Origin: Strigamia acuminata
Taxonomy: Eukaryota > Arthropoda > Chilopoda > Geophilomorpha > Linotaeniidae
Direction: 5' to 3'
DNA length: 64,000 nucleotides
Assembly: GCA_949358305.1 (NCBI GenBank)
Contig: OX442317.1
Span: 188,001 to 252,000 of the forward strand
This document shows positions 32,601-50,900 of the stretch, in pieces; position 1 is the stretch's first letter, and each line of letters starts with the position of its first letter. The notes beneath the pieces were generated by a model. That model made no database searches and was not told where the DNA came from. It saw only the letters and a list, made by a program, of their open reading frames with translations. Both the position numbers and the translations under genes were made by a program.

Positions 32601-34672
32601 GCATCAACAAGGACGAACCGTCGAGATTGCCGACGCTCACGACCGAATCCGGACTCAGCCAAAGCCAATGGTGCAAATTCAATGGAAGGGAAAACTGTTC
32701 AGCTTCCGCTTTCGGCAAATCTAATCTGAATCGAGAGATTCATCAAACGGATGAACAAATAAAAATTAAACTCGCAGTAGATCGATCTTACGCGTAAACT
32801 GCCGCAACGCGACGTGAAGCGAGTCGGCAATTGAATCCTCCCCGAGCCGCGGTCAACGAACCTTCTTCGCCCGCTCCTGACACAACGACCATCCGGTTGT
32901 CGGCGAGCACGACCGCAAATTTACCAGCCGAGTGATTCCTCGGGAAACATATCTGATTGGCCGAGCAGGGCAGCGCGATTTCGTAGGCGGACTGGGGCGG
33001 CGGAACTATCATTTGACGGAACGGCGTTGCCAATATTTTATCTGCGAGAAACAAAAAAAGAGATCGAGACACAAAATTTAAAAAAATGTAAAAAAAAAAA
33101 TCATTTCTACGCACTAGAGTCGATGACGGCGACGAGAGCGTCGTCAACACCAGCCGAATCAATGCTGCGGTTCGTCACCCATTCCCACGCGTAGCAAACG
33201 AATCTGCCAGCGCTGGTGAAGCAGTAGAGCGTCGAGGCGCGCTCGGGATGCCAACCGAACGACGACAAACGATCTTCGATGGAGAAATCCAAAGTCTGCT
33301 TCAAATACCAGTGGTAATTGTTCGTCGTCCAAATTTGAACTAAAACAACAACGACGAAGTCATTAAATTTCTTCTATTAAATTCCGCTCGTCTTCTTTAA
33401 TTACGTTTCGAACAACCCGCGCCGCCCATCTCTTTTTCCTCCGTAAATTCTTCGATCCAAATGGCGAGCACGCTCGAATCGCAACTCCACGAAATCTGAC
33501 GAATCTAATAATAACAATAATTAATTAATTAACAAATATTTGAGAAATTGAGAAATAAATTACCGTGTATTCGTAGGCGGTGGAAGAAACGATGAATTCT
33601 CCGTGGCGCAATCCGTTCTTTTCCAAAAAGATCACCTGATATTTGTTCGGCAATCGCTGAACCGAAGCTACGACGCTGCCGTTCGGTTTCCAGCTCATCG
33701 GAGGTTCCAATCCCGGAACGTCCTCGCCGGAATACACGAGAGTGCAGTCGCGAGAAAATACGTAAATGTTCCTCCGACCCGATTCGGAAATGGCGCTCAC
33801 GGCAAACAACTGTCCGTCGCCGCGCCAACTCAATCGCGGTTTGCCGTCGTCGCAAACGCGCACCTCGCACGCCTCTGGCTGTAAATGTTTACGACAAATG
33901 TTTTTACAACATATATTCCCACCAAATGTATTCGGGTTTGCCTACAGCATTGGTGCGCCCGTTTCCTTTTCCATCCGATCCTCGGAATTGAGTCTCTCGC
34001 GTTCCCCAGCCGACGGTCACCGGCTTGCCTTCGCCGAAATCGTCGGAAAACAGCGCCACTTCCGCTATTTGTTCCAATTCCCGCGTCATGGCGATAATGG
34101 TCCGGTGACCTGATAAAAAAAATTGTAATCAATAGATTTTAATTCCGAATGTAATAAACGTGGTGACTGATGACGTTATACCGGTGATGAGAATCAAAAT
34201 ATCGCCGTCGGGACTCCACGCAGCCGCCCGGAATCCACCTTCAGCCGACCCGATCGTCTCGAACTATTTTGGAATATGCAAATCAATTCGTGAGGGATTT
34301 TAATTCATCGGATTTTTTTACTTTATCGTCCGAATGCAAAATGAGATCTCCATCTTCGGTAACCAAACAGATCGCTCGTTGATCGTTCAAATAATCCACC
34401 GAAATAATTCGAGCGCCGCTAAAATCCAAATCGCACAACGCCTTGGCTCGGTACAAATGCTGAAAAATGTAAATACGGTATAGGCTGTAAGTACCGGTAC
34501 TACACGTGATTATAACTTAAGGTACAACCTGACTCGAGCACGACAACTGCCGTAACGAATTTTCGGTCACACAAAAACAATCGCTCGTATCCGGATCCAA
34601 ACAAAAAAGGCGCACGTCCCGAAAAGATTCGTCGGACACGACCGAACACGTTGACAGTTGTAAATTCCGCAT
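29632..34672 (-). CDS. ELP1: Elongator complex protein 1
   Basis: About 20 small exons. The N-terminus MRNLQLSTC is the conserved ELP1 start. Two beta-propellers follow (KPRLSWRGDGQLFAVSAI, FFEKNGLRHGEF-like FLEKNGLRHGEF, VPPPQSAYEIALPC), then the helical solenoid: VERGSRIVACVRDATQLILQ with MPRGNLEGIHPRALTLS, KHRINMNLLFDHNP, YDVALGTYDFDLVIMVAQKS and FTIDCQLQKHEKALGHIVKC. Near the C-terminus the basic tRNA-binding segment SRRKQERKKQSLKEGNPFEE is intact, and GPDSTTNSIVESKL matches the dimerisation region. Elongator places the cm5 side chain on uridine 34 of tRNAs in the cytoplasm. The start lies 197 bp from the divergent FBXW2 start. All expected regions are present. Confidence 0.94.
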
Positions 34673-34868
34673 GTCTAGTTCTCCGTCTTGTAAATAAAAA
34701 CAACGTGGTACCGTTTTGGTAGCTTGGATGACGACGGGCTAGCGCCGTGGTTCGTAGTTGCCGTTTCGTCCGCTCGACGGAGCCACAATCAAATGGCGCT
34801 CACAGTCGCAAAGTATCATCTGCTTGTCAGATGAAAATGAACTACTCATCTTTAGGCAAACGTGCGTG
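34673..34868. promoter_or_regulatory. Divergent promoter between ELP1 and FBXW2
   Basis: A 196-bp spacer between start codons without TATA boxes, mixed GC content, and no other exon. Both genes are probably driven from it. Confidence 0.55.
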
Positions 34869-36511
34869 ATGGCTAAAGACGTAAAAGACGATAATTCGAA
34901 CGGTAAAAGAATAGAATTGCGAAATGAAATGATTTAGTAGCTATTTTGAGTTGTCAATCGTTGTGGATTTCTTTCTCGACCGTTTTCTGGCAGTTTTTCG
35001 AGAATGGCTGGAACGTTTAAAGTGGGACTTCAAAAAGCTGACGGACGACGAGCGCAATGAGACTCTGGCGACGATCGTGGGCATGAGCTCGCAGAGCGAG
35101 CTGCACTACCTGCAATCGACGATGGACAGCCTCGTGTACCGCGACTTCGTCGGCGAGTTGCCGCGCGAGGTGGTGGAGCATCTGCTGTCGTTCCTGGACC
35201 CGCTGTCGCTGCTCGCGTGCTGCCAGGTGTGCGCCACCTGGAACAACGTGGTGTCGAGCACGACGTCCGTGTGGTACGACGCGTGCGTCAACCTCGAGCT
35301 GCAGCTGCACGTGGACCGGCACGAGTACTCGGCGCACAAGTGGAAGCAGACGTTCCTCTCCATGTCGAGCCTGTTCGTCAAGATGCACAACTACAACGCG
35401 TTCAAGCAGACCAACTACTACGGGCACACGGTGCGCGTGACGGCCGCGCACTACTGGCGCAACAAGCTGGCCACGGGCTCGGACGACCATTCGATCCGCA
35501 TCTGGGACACGGAGCAGGACGTGTGCGAGTCGGTCATCCCGACCGACTGCTCCATCTCGTGCATCAAGTTCAACCGCAACGTGCTCGTGGCCGCCTCGTA
35601 CGCCGGCCTGCTCAAGTCGTACTGCTGGCGGACGACCAACCACCTGCGCGACTACGTGCAGCACACGGCCGCCGTGTTCAGCATGGACTACGACTACCGG
35701 CGCGACCTGCTGGTCAGCGGCGGCGCCGACGACACGATCCGCACCTGGTCCATCGGCAAGGGCGTCATGTGGTCGGCGCTGCGCGGCCACGACCACTGGG
35801 TCATCACGGTGGCGCTCGTGCCGGCCGCCGAGCGCGAGCCCGAGCGCGACGACGACGACGACCAGCTCACCATCGTGAGCATGGACCGGCACGAGATCAG
35901 GGTGTGGCCGGTCGTGCTCAGCATCGGGCCGCCGTTCGACATCAGGTGCAGCCAGCGCATCCCCACCTCCATCACAAACTTCAACTTCTTCACGCCGGGA
36001 CTGCACTGCGACCGGCGCAACGTCTACTTCGTCAAGCAGGACCCCGGCAGCCCGGGGTCGACGCTGCTCTGCTGCTGGGACCTGCACACGCAGAGCATGA
36101 AGTTCCAGCGCGAGCTGCACACCAAAGTCAAGCTGCTGCTGGGCGTCGGCAAGAAATACTTCTCCATCCTCACGCCGGTGCACGACGCCAAGAACCCAAA
36201 CTTCCTCGTGCTCAGCCTCAAAACCATGAAACCGGTCGTCAAATGGTTCGTCCCGCCATCCAGGTGATTTTCATTTCATTACCTTTTCCTTATTATCTCA
36301 TTTAATTTCATTTCATTTCATTAGGCCCAGTTCGCCAGGCAATTCGCAAATGACGCTGGCCGAGACGTGTTGGCTGGACGGGCTCAACGACGACAACCAC
36401 GACGGGATCGTCTACGTGGCGGGGCTGGAGGACTGCTCGTTTTACGTGCTCAAGTGGCGCACTGATTTCTCCGACGATTCCTTTCACACGGCTTCGGGAA
36501 GCTTGGAATAA
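34869..36511 (+). CDS. FBXW2: F-box/WD repeat protein 2
   Basis: Three exons (34869-34902, 34994-36263, 36325-36511) join to 496 residues. The short first exon (MAKDVKDDNSN) gives the correct phase. After a conserved lead (LTDDERNETLATIVGMSS) comes the F-box (GELPREVVEHLLSFLDPLSL, residues about 70-115), which binds SKP1. WD repeats follow: LATGSDDHSIRIWDTE, LVSGGADDTIRTWSIG, VSMDRHEIRVWPV. The tail LAETCWLDGLNDDNHDGIVY matches the FBXW2 C-terminus. It is a substrate adaptor of an SCF ubiquitin ligase. The 1270-bp middle exon is unusually long for this genome and almost every codon ends in G or C, unlike ELP1 next door; this creates long stop-free frames on the other strand that are not genes. 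Confidence 0.92.
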
Positions 36512-36854
36512 ATTAGCAACTCTCATCGCCTTCATTTTTCTTTTTCTTTATTATTACATTTTAAAGTTCTACACAACGCAAAACAGAAATTCGTCCCGCG
36601 AGACGATCATAGAAATGGAAACAAACTCTTTTTTCATTTTTTAGATACACTCGAAAACGTACACTGCAACATGGTTAAAAAAGATGTGCAAATTTTTTGG
36701 TGTGAAAATAAATGGCAAAAGGAATGATAGCTTCTCCTTTAAAATTTGATCCATTGATGAAAATTTAAATATATGAAAATGGGGAAAACAAAAAACAAAT
36801 AAACAATAATAATAATAATAAACAAAAAAATTATAATAATAAAGCAAATTGGAT

Positions 36855-42739
<5,885 letters not shown>

Positions 42740-42771
42740 CGCACAAGTTGTATTATTGTCAAGTTATTTTG

Positions 42772-42987
42772 ATGGACCCCAAACCGTCCGAAAACGTGAT
42801 GGCGAACAACAACGAAATGAAGCGAGATCTCGCGGCGGAAAACGAGATCACAGTGAGTCATACGTCATCGGTGCCCGGATTGAGTGATAACGCACCAAGA
42901 AACCAAGATGGAGTCGTAATAACGAGAAATCTAGTCAAAAATCGTTTTTTAATTAAACTTAAAAAGCGTAGTAACAGTTACGAATGA
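42772..42987 (+). CDS. Small ORF of 71 residues divergent from ZFR, unassigned
   Basis: An ATG-started frame begins 32 bp from the ZFR start on the opposite strand (MDPKPSENVMANNNEMKRD) and ends in a basic tail (KNRFLIKLKKRSNSYE). I do not recognise it. Codon choice is neutral and no signal peptide, membrane segment or finger is seen. A good splice donor (GTGAGT) falls inside the frame at about 42852, so it may instead be the first exon of a longer transcript, but no following exon is visible before the zinc-finger gene. In its favour: from 19.6 kb to the right end all genes alternate strands, and a plus-strand gene is missing exactly here. It could also be just a spurious frame in a bidirectional promoter. 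Confidence 0.35.
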   Translation: MDPKPSENVMANNNEMKRDLAAENEITVSHTSSVPGLSDNAPRNQDGVVITRNLVKNRFLIKLKKRSNSYE

Positions 42988-43262
42988 ATCCCTGATTAAT
43001 TATTGTGATTATTGAACTATTGATAAAAATTGAAAATCCATCCGAGTCGGTGTGAAATAATAAATAGATTAATTAAAAATCATAAAAATAGTAGTAATAA
43101 TTAACAATTAATAATAATAATAATAATAATTCGGTACAAGTACAATCGATTAATAAAATGCAAAACAGAAACAAAAAATTGTTCAATTTCGTCGTCGATC
43201 GACAAAGAAGGCACAATGTGTGTATGTGTGTGTGAGAAACGTGTTTCTCTTTTGATTCGACT
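42988..43262. other. AT-rich spacer and 3' end of the zinc-finger gene
   Basis: Contains (TAA)n at about 43109-43128 and a short (TG)n near 43218-43234. The zinc-finger gene's 3' untranslated region probably starts here. No gene is seen. Confidence 0.5.
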
Positions 43263-46140
43263 TTAAGTGGCCAAATGAGCAAACATTTTAGGCACAGCGG
43301 CGGGAACCGCACTGGTCATTTTGTCCGTGGCGGCCAGTTCGGAACCGTCCGGCAGATTGCTCATGAGCAGCGACGCGGCCTCGGCCTCGGCGGCGTTGGT
43401 AGGAGGGAAAAAGGAATTGTGCGGAGCGACCGGCAAGCCGAAGCCCGACTGCGACAACGACATGCAAAACGTGAAGTGGTTGGCCACGTCCGAGGACGAC
43501 GACGAGGACGACGAGAGCGGATAATCGTGCGGATACGCCATGTCGGCGCCGAACGGGTGGGCGGCGGGTTGCGACAAGGGCGAGACGGACGGCAGCGAGA
43601 GCAGCTCTTGTAACTCGTGGCCCGGCACTTGGCGCGACGAGGAGATCTGCAGCAGGTCGACGACGGCGTTGTGCACGTCGAGCAGCAAATCGCCGTCGCC
43701 GTCGCCGTCGTCGTTTTCGTTTTCGTTTTCGTTGGAACATTGATTCGAACCACCGTTCGAGCCACCGTCCTCGTTGGAGCTGGACTGCGAGTTGTCGTTG
43801 TCGTTCTCGTTCTCCTCCTCCATGATCTTGGTGACCCGCTTGCTCTTGAACAGGGCCCCGTGCACGGCGATCATGTGGCGCTTGAGGTGCGACATCCGCT
43901 TGTAGGACTGCGAGCAGTAGCAGACGTAGGGGCGCGCGTCGCTGTGGATGCGCACGTGGCGCCGCAGCCCGCTGCGCCCCTTGAAGCCCTTGCCGCACAC
44001 CGAGCACACAAAGTTGCGGTCCTCCGAGTGCACGTACGCGTGGTGCTCCTTGAGCGTGGCGCGCGCGTGGAACGACGAGCCGCACAGCTCGCACACGAAG
44101 CGCCGGTCGGCCGTGTGCAGCTCCACGTGCCGCTTCAGGTTCGTCTTGCACTTGCAGCTGTAGTCGCAGTACGGGCACGTGTAAGGGCGCTCGTCGCTGT
44201 GCAGCTGCTGCATGTGGCGCACGAGGCCCTGGCGCCGGTAGAAGCGTGTGCCGCACTGCGCGCACAGGTACGGCTTGTCCAGCTCGCACGCCTCCGCCTC
44301 GGCCTCGGCCTCGTTCTCGTCCTGGCCGGTTGCCTTGAGATGCGCCGCCGTCTTCATGTGCTTGGCGAGCGCTTTGGGCGTCCTGAAGTTCTTGTCGCAG
44401 TGCGTGCATTGGATGGGCTTCTCGCCCGTGTGCAGCCGCATGTGCACTTCGAGCAGCATGGGTCGCTGGAAGCGCTTCTGGCAGATGAAGCACACGTGTT
44501 TCTTCTCCTCGCGCGTCTGGATGCCGTGCACCACGCGCTTGTGCTTGAGGAAATGTTTCTTGGTCGAGAAGTTGATGTCGCACAGCGTGCACTTGTACTT
44601 GTCGTGGCCGGTCAGGTGCTGCTCGTACTGCTGGCGCCGCGAGAAGCTCTCGTTGCACTTGCTGCAGTGGAACTTGGCCTCCTGCGTGTGCTTAAGCATG
44701 TGCCGATCGAACGTGTCGTCCGTGTCGCACACGAGGCCGCACTTCAAGCACACGATCTTGCCCTTGGCGTGCTCCTTCAGGTGCACGTACAGCGACGGCC
44801 GCTTCACGAACTTGCGCTCGCAATGCGGGCACTCGTACAACTTCTCCGGCTCGTTGATCGTGTGCTCCGTGCGCAGGTGCCGGCACAGCGCCTTGCGTTT
44901 CGCAAACCGCGCACTGCACAGTTTGCAGTTGTTGCGGTTGTGCCCGTTCATGTGTTTCCGGTAGTTTTGCAAGTGAGTAAATTTCAATTTGCATTCATCA
45001 CAGTGTAGCTGCTCGTCCTCGTCCGTCGGCGCATCTCCGTCTCCTCCTCCTCCTCCTTCTTCCATTGTCTCCTCATCGTCGTCCCTGGCCTCCGTGTCTG
45101 CCTCCACCTCGTGCTGCCCCGCATGAGCCTCGTATTCCGCTTCCTCTTGGAATTTCGTGCCGCATTTATCACAAACGTAAGTCTCGTTCTGCTTTTTCGC
45201 ACAACGTTTTGATTTTTTCGTTCTAACCGCCTTCTCTTTCTCTTTCTCCTTCTCCTTCTCCGTGCCGTTTTCGGACACTTGTTCCTCCTCGCTCGTTGTC
45301 GCCGTCGGTTCGTCCGCTTTGAACTTTTTGTTGGCTAATCGCAGAGAAGTTCGCCGCGTCACACTCGATTTCTTGGCTCTACGAGTCATACTCGTATCAC
45401 GCTCTGTAAAGTTCTCGTCCGAATTGCACAAGCCCGAAGAAACGTCGTTTTCGTCGTCGACCATCTGACAGCATTGTAAATCTGTAAAACATTTCAAGCA
45501 AATTTCAAGCGAAAACTAAAGCGCACTCATCTCGAATTCTCGACTAATCACCAACCAGTATTGCACGAACTGTCCATTGCACTGTTTTCCCCCTCAATAA
45601 TATTCTCTCGTTCCAATTGCAAGTTGGAAATGTGATGCAGCGAGCCGCATTCCTTGGATCGCTCGTCCACCGCGCACTCGGGATTCTCGATGATTTCTTC
45701 GACCGCGGACGACTTTTCGCACATCAAGTGCGGCGACGTGTTCCAACTTAAAATGTCGTCCTGCTGATTGCCGACCACCAAACAATTTATCAGATCCTGA
45801 AATGCAATAAATGTTTACTCATTCGCAACTTTCCTCGTCGTTTGTCGGTTTGTTTCCTACCTGCTCGATCAGAGATATGTCACCGTTCATTAATTTCGCA
45901 TCGTTGTTCGTGCGCGTCAAGGAAGAGGAGAGGTGCTGGAACAGGTCTTTTACTGCGTCCAGCGCCTTGATTTGCTCAAATTCTGGCATCTTGTCGAACA
46001 CATCGGCCGCATTTTTCAACTACGAGAGAGAAGGTAAGAAAACATGTCAAACAAGTTTAAATTCGTTCGTCGCATTTAATAGTTACCTGAGCTTTGAAAA
46101 ATTCCATTTCGCCAGAAAAATTAGATTTTGGAAAAGCCAT
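43263..46140 (-). CDS. C2H2 zinc-finger transcription factor, many fingers
   Basis: Four exons: start MAFPKSNFSGEMEFF (46140), two short exons (about 46019-45862 and 45799-45556), and a large last exon from about 45482 to the stop at 43263. The N-terminal region (LKNAADVFDKMPEFEQIKAL) is not a ZAD, BTB or SCAN domain that I recognise. Acidic and Lys-Glu dipeptide stretches precede about 14 C2H2 fingers, with TGEKP-like linkers only in part (for example LHTGEKPIQCTHCDKNF). The last finger lacks the second cysteine spacing (YVCYCSQSYKRMSHLKRHM). The tail is Ser/Asn/Asp-rich with Glu-Asn and Gly-Asp dipeptide runs. It is likely a nuclear DNA-binding regulator; targets are unknown. The finger exon is very GC-rich at third codon positions. 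Divergent from HSCB. Confidence 0.85.
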
Positions 46141-46439
46141 GATTGCAATGTATGTAAATTATTTTTATGAAAAATAACTTATTTCATTATTTATAAAATC
46201 ATATAAAATCACGTTTACGGCAGCCATCGCGATCGTACCATGCCCTTTTCGTAGACTGGCCAGACCTTAAGTTTAAAAAATTAATTCGTGCCTAACGCGT
46301 ACATAACGTATAATCGAAACAAATTTTCCTGTCAAATATTAAAATAAACCTCGAAAAAACGAAAATGTATTACAATTAATAAAAATTAAAAATCAGAGGC
46401 CGTGGTTGCGCGCGACCTCTGCCGTCAATAATTTACGCA
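46141..46439. promoter_or_regulatory. Divergent spacer between the zinc-finger gene and HSCB
   Basis: About 300 bp, AT-rich except for a GC-rich segment next to the HSCB start that contains a short stem (AGAGGCCG... CGACCTCT, 46395-46420). Likely a shared promoter region. Confidence 0.45.
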
Positions 46440-47276
46440 ATGGCCGCCGTGTTGAGGGTGTTAGGTACGAGTGGTGCGAGAGCCGGGGTCCGTTTCGGCC
46501 TCAGCCTCGTGCGGTGTTCAGAACGACGAAATGCCGTCGCGGTGAAAGCGCGTAATTTCGGTTCGGAAACGTACAGAATTATCCGCAAACTACAGCTGTC
46601 GTCGATCGCGCTGAGCGAGCAACGAGTTTGTTGGAAATGCCAAAACGTGTTGCCAAAAGCTCAATTCGTCTGCTCCAAATGCGAATGTCTGCAAAGTCCC
46701 GATTTCAAGTTGAATCACTTTCAACTGTTCGAAATGGAAGAGACGTTCGACATCGACGTCCCCGACTTGATGAACAAATTTAAAAGCCTTCAACGGAGAT
46801 TCCATCCAGACAAATTCAGTCAAAAAAGCCGAGTAAAAGAGCGATTAAAGCGAGAAAACAGATTAAACTGATTGATCATTTTCGGGCAGGTAGAACAAGA
46901 CTATTCGGCCATTTATTCGGCACAAGTGAACCGAGCGTACCAGACGCTGCTCAAGCCGGTGCAGCGGGGCCTTTACATGTTGGAAGTGCAGGGCAAACCT
47001 TTGCTCGAAGATTCAGTCACGATGAGTCCCGACTTCCTCGCGGAAATTATGGAAATCAACGAGGTGCTGTCGGACACCGAGTCGATGGCTAAAATCGAAG
47101 AAGTCGCGTCGAAAACTGGCGCGAAAATCGGCAGATTAACGGAGAAATTGTCGCGAGAATTGAAAAACAAAAATTGGGACGCGGCACAGAAAACGTTAGC
47201 GGAAATGAAGTATTACACGAACATCGAGGAGCGGGCGAAAAGCATCGTGCATCAGGAAGAATTGGGAAAAAATTAG
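46440..47276 (+). CDS. HSCB: Iron-sulfur cluster co-chaperone HscB, mitochondrial
   Basis: Two exons (46440-46832 and 46890-47276) with a 57-bp phase-0 intron give 259 residues. An Arg-rich, mitochondrial-type leader is followed by the animal-specific zinc-binding tetracysteine region (CWKCQNVLPKAQFVCSKCEC). The J domain follows, with the HPD motif in RRFHPDKFSQ, then YSAQVNRAYQTLLKPVQRGL and LYMLEVQGKPL. The C-terminal three-helix bundle (LAEIMEINEVLSDTES) binds ISCU. HSCB stimulates the HSPA9 ATPase to pass iron-sulfur clusters from ISCU to targets. All key residues are present. The upstream start at 46440 keeps the leader; no better Met exists. Confidence 0.95.
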
Positions 47277-47368
47277 TTTCAATTTGTATTCGAGCCATCA
47301 AATCAAACGTACAAAATAGTAAATACAATGTTTTGCTTTGTTCGAAACACAGCACACACACACACATT

Positions 47369-47411
<43 letters not shown>

Positions 47412-47926
47412 AGATAGAGAGAGACACGACACTAAATATCTATACATTTGTTTAAAATATACCATATTATCATATATTACAAAAATATTGCAAATTTTTC
47501 ATCAAAAAACATTTTTGGCGGAATTCATGAGTTGGAAAGGCACTGAAATGAAATACTTTTATATGTGTTTTGTTTGTTTACAAACAACACTCATTATATT
47601 GTATATTTAACAATTTGAATTGACAAAATGGAATGTTAACACCGTTTACTAAAGGATGGAATATTTTCGTATTTCCTCTCTACACGAGAAGAAAAGACCG
47701 TCAGGTCACACTATCACAGTTGAGAAATATTTAGGCATTTAAAATGATGACATATTAACTATATAAATTATAAACGACGATTTATTTATTGATTTGTTTA
47801 CTTATTAAGTCTTTTAAGTAATCGAAATCCCCTGAGTAAGATTGTCAACAGGACGGGCGAAAGAAAAGAAAAGAAAAGAAAAGAAAAGAAAAGAGAAGAA
47901 CAGGAAAGAAAAAGGAAAAGGAAATG
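47277..47926. other. Convergent spacer between HSCB and the insulin-like receptor
   Basis: Holds a (CA)n tract at 47346-47408 in the HSCB 3' region, then AT-rich sequence and an (AAAAG)n tract at about 47862-47895 next to the receptor stop codon. No gene or structured RNA is recognised. Confidence 0.6.
47346..47408. repeat. (CA)n microsatellite downstream of HSCB
   Basis: Two blocks of CA repeats separated by ATTCAAA, in the putative HSCB 3' untranslated region. Confidence 0.95.
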
Positions 47927-50900
47927 TTAGCAATTGTTAGGAGTCCGTACGTAATGCCCGTTGATTAGTCCTCCGTTGAGCGAATGGGTGCTCAATTTGC
48001 TGTCGTTGCTGCCTTCGCTCGACACGCCCCTGCCGTCGCCGTCGTAGTCGTTAATCTCGGTGCTGAAATCGTGACTGTCTTTTCGTTGCTCGCTACTCGG
48101 CGAGCACAGCGGAGTCGTGGCACTCACAATGTCCGAATCGACCGCGTTCCCCGTGATCCGTTCCGCTTCCTCGCTGAAATAGAAGGACTCGGTGACGAAA
48201 CTCGCTCGAGTGTGCGGCAGTAACTGCGTGACCAGGTCCAAGAAAAGGGGACGGAGTTTCGGCGTCTGGTTCCAACATCTTCGCATGAGATCGTACCTGC
48301 GCGCAAAATAGCAAAAGGCAATAAATGCAGAAAAGCAGAAATTATATTTGTATTACAAATATAAAAATAAGATTACAATTTGTTCGGACACGCTTCGGGC
48401 CGCTCCATCACGCCGCCGTCGATGACGTACTTGAGAACTTGCTCGTTCGACAGACCTTGGTACGGCTGCGACGCCAATGTGGCCATCTCCCACAAGACGA
48501 TTCCGAAAGACCTAGAACGTAAATGAAATAAATGATGAAAACACCTGAAACGAAACGAGCATCTCACTCAACGTTTCAAGTATTACCAAGCGTCGGACAG
48601 ACTCGTGAAAACGCCGTCCTTGAGCGACTCCGGCGCCATCCAGCGAACGGGCAGCAAGCCTTTGCCGCCCTTGCGATAGTAATCTGTTTCGTAGATGTCG
48701 CGAGTCATTCCAAAATCGCCGATTTTCACCGTCAAATCTTCGGCGACCATGCAATTGCGTGCGGCCAAATCGCGATGGACGAACTTCTTGGCCGCCAAAT
48801 ACGCCATTCCGTCCGCAATTTCACTCGCCATTCGCAAAATATTGTTCAAAGTCGGCGGTTGACCCGAATTGCTCTGCAATTACGGTAATAATTCAATCTT
48901 TCTTTCTTTCTTTCTTTATTTAGTGAAATTAACTCGCATACTTGGCTATCGCCTACGTCCGGCCGCAGCGATCGGAGATAGGCCTTCAGATCTCCTTTGC
49001 CCATCAACTCCATGACGACTAGAGTGGGTTGGCCTTTCGACACGACACCCATCAATCGCAGCACGTGAAAGCTCGTGAATGCCTTCATGACGGATGCTTC
49101 GTTTAGAAACTCGATTCTTTCCCTCACGGTCGCATTTTCGTTGACCGTCTAAAACATGTACAAATTGAACTATCGTAAATTAAATTCAATTTCCACGACG
49201 AGACTCACCTTGATCGCGCACTTGACTCGTCCCTGGCCCTTGACGATGTCGTTGGCCAATCCGGAGTAGACCATGCCGAACGATCCTTGGCCCAATTCTT
49301 CTAGGATTGTGATTTTCTCGCGTGGAACTTCCCACTCGTCGGCAACGTAAACTGTCGTTTCAACAACCGTTTATCAATTTAGACCAGTAAACTATGGGTC
49401 GCACGCGCACGCCCCCCCACATGGGGGAGGGGGTCACGTAGTTGAAAATGTTTGATTTGTATGTGTACCTCCCCAGGAAAATTTTTCAATTTCCTCATTG
49501 CTTTGCACTTGAAAAAAAATCTTATTTTTTGGACCGAAAATTCAGATTTTTCTACCGATGATTACTTACATCACATACAAGTACTGTACCTGCGGTCGTG
49601 TAAAAGTTTCATGGGCGAAAAGAGGTTGCCAATGGAAAAAGTTTTCGAAGCAAACCAAATTTGGGTTCGGGTAGGTTAGGGAGGTTCGCGAAAAATGTTT
49701 CATTTGTTTTTGTACATACTCGGGGTTGTTTAAGAAATTGTTTATAAAGTTTACGAAGCCTTGATTTAGACATGTAAAATGTACACATTTCTTACCGTCT
49801 ACTGTATTAAAGTATTCTGGATTCACGGACGCGTACAAGATACTATTGTTGATGTCTTTAGCATATCTAGAATAAAAAATAATGATGTTTTGATTGATTT
49901 GAATTGAACTGACTTGAATTGTTCTTACTTTCGCTTAAAAACGATCCAAAGCGAACCGGCAACAAGAAGGATGAAAACGACGACGGCCGCCGTGGCGATG
50001 CCGGCCAGTGCGACGGCGCTCCAACTGTCGTCCATGTCCGGAACGACGAAATAGACGGGCAACGTCCAGTTGCTGTAGCCGGCCAACGACGTGGCGCGGA
50101 GCCGGAGCGAGTAGCTGCCCGGACTTAGACTCGTCAGGTTGTAGCCGCGGTCGTCCGTGTAGCGGAGATGCGTGATGCATTCCAGCACGGGTTTGTACTG
50201 CAAAACGACGCTCGATAATTTCTGGCGCGACCGATTCGTCCGATTCGTGATTGATTAAATTACGTTCTCGATGTTCGTTCTCTTGTACTCCAGTTCGAAC
50301 GTGACGATCACGCCGTTCGGCTCCTTGGGCTCGTCCCACTTGACGCGCACCTGGCCGTGCGTTTCGTTCTGAACTTTGACGCTGATGGATTTGTGATCGA
50401 TCATGTCGGCGTCATCTGAAAATTCACCGTTATTCACCAATCGTTAATCTAGTAATCTAGTCATCTAGTCATCGTCTATCGCTTACGCAACGGGGCGGTG
50501 CGCACGGTGATGATGGCCACCGAGCTGCACAACTTGTGGTTCGGAGGGTGCGCGCTGTGACAGGCAGAAACCTTGACGGTGTACTTGGCAAAATGTTTGA
50601 GCGACTTGATGGTTTTGCGGGTCACGTTCGAAACGACTTGGAAGGCCAGATTGTTCGACACGTTCAGCGACGCTTCGCCGACGCTTCGCTTCTTCCTCGC
50701 ATAATCCTCTACTTCGTTGTCGGAGGTCACGTACTTGTCACTTGAAATGAAAAGAACGTAAAAACAAAACAAAAAAAATTGAATCAATCGTTCGAAAAAG
50801 AATCGTTCGTTCTATTACTTTTTCATGTAAACGTGATTGTGAAGCAAATCCTCAAATTGGTTTTCTATTTCGGCTTCTTTGGCAGCATTTTCCACGTCGA

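Noticed and set aside
35017-36183. A 388-codon open frame antisense to FBXW2, and a 362-codon frame in another plus frame
   Set aside because: Both are by-products of the G/C-ending codons of FBXW2. Their translations are Val/Arg/His- or Arg/Ala/Gly-rich without domains.
43617-45008. Long open frames antisense to the zinc-finger exon
   Set aside because: Same codon-bias effect; composition is Leu/Val/Ala/Arg-rich and follows the complement of the finger repeats.
49380-49460. C/G-rich inverted stretch (CCCCCCCACATGGGGGAGGGGG) as a structured RNA
   Set aside because: It is a short simple hairpin within an InR intron with no further conserved elements visible.
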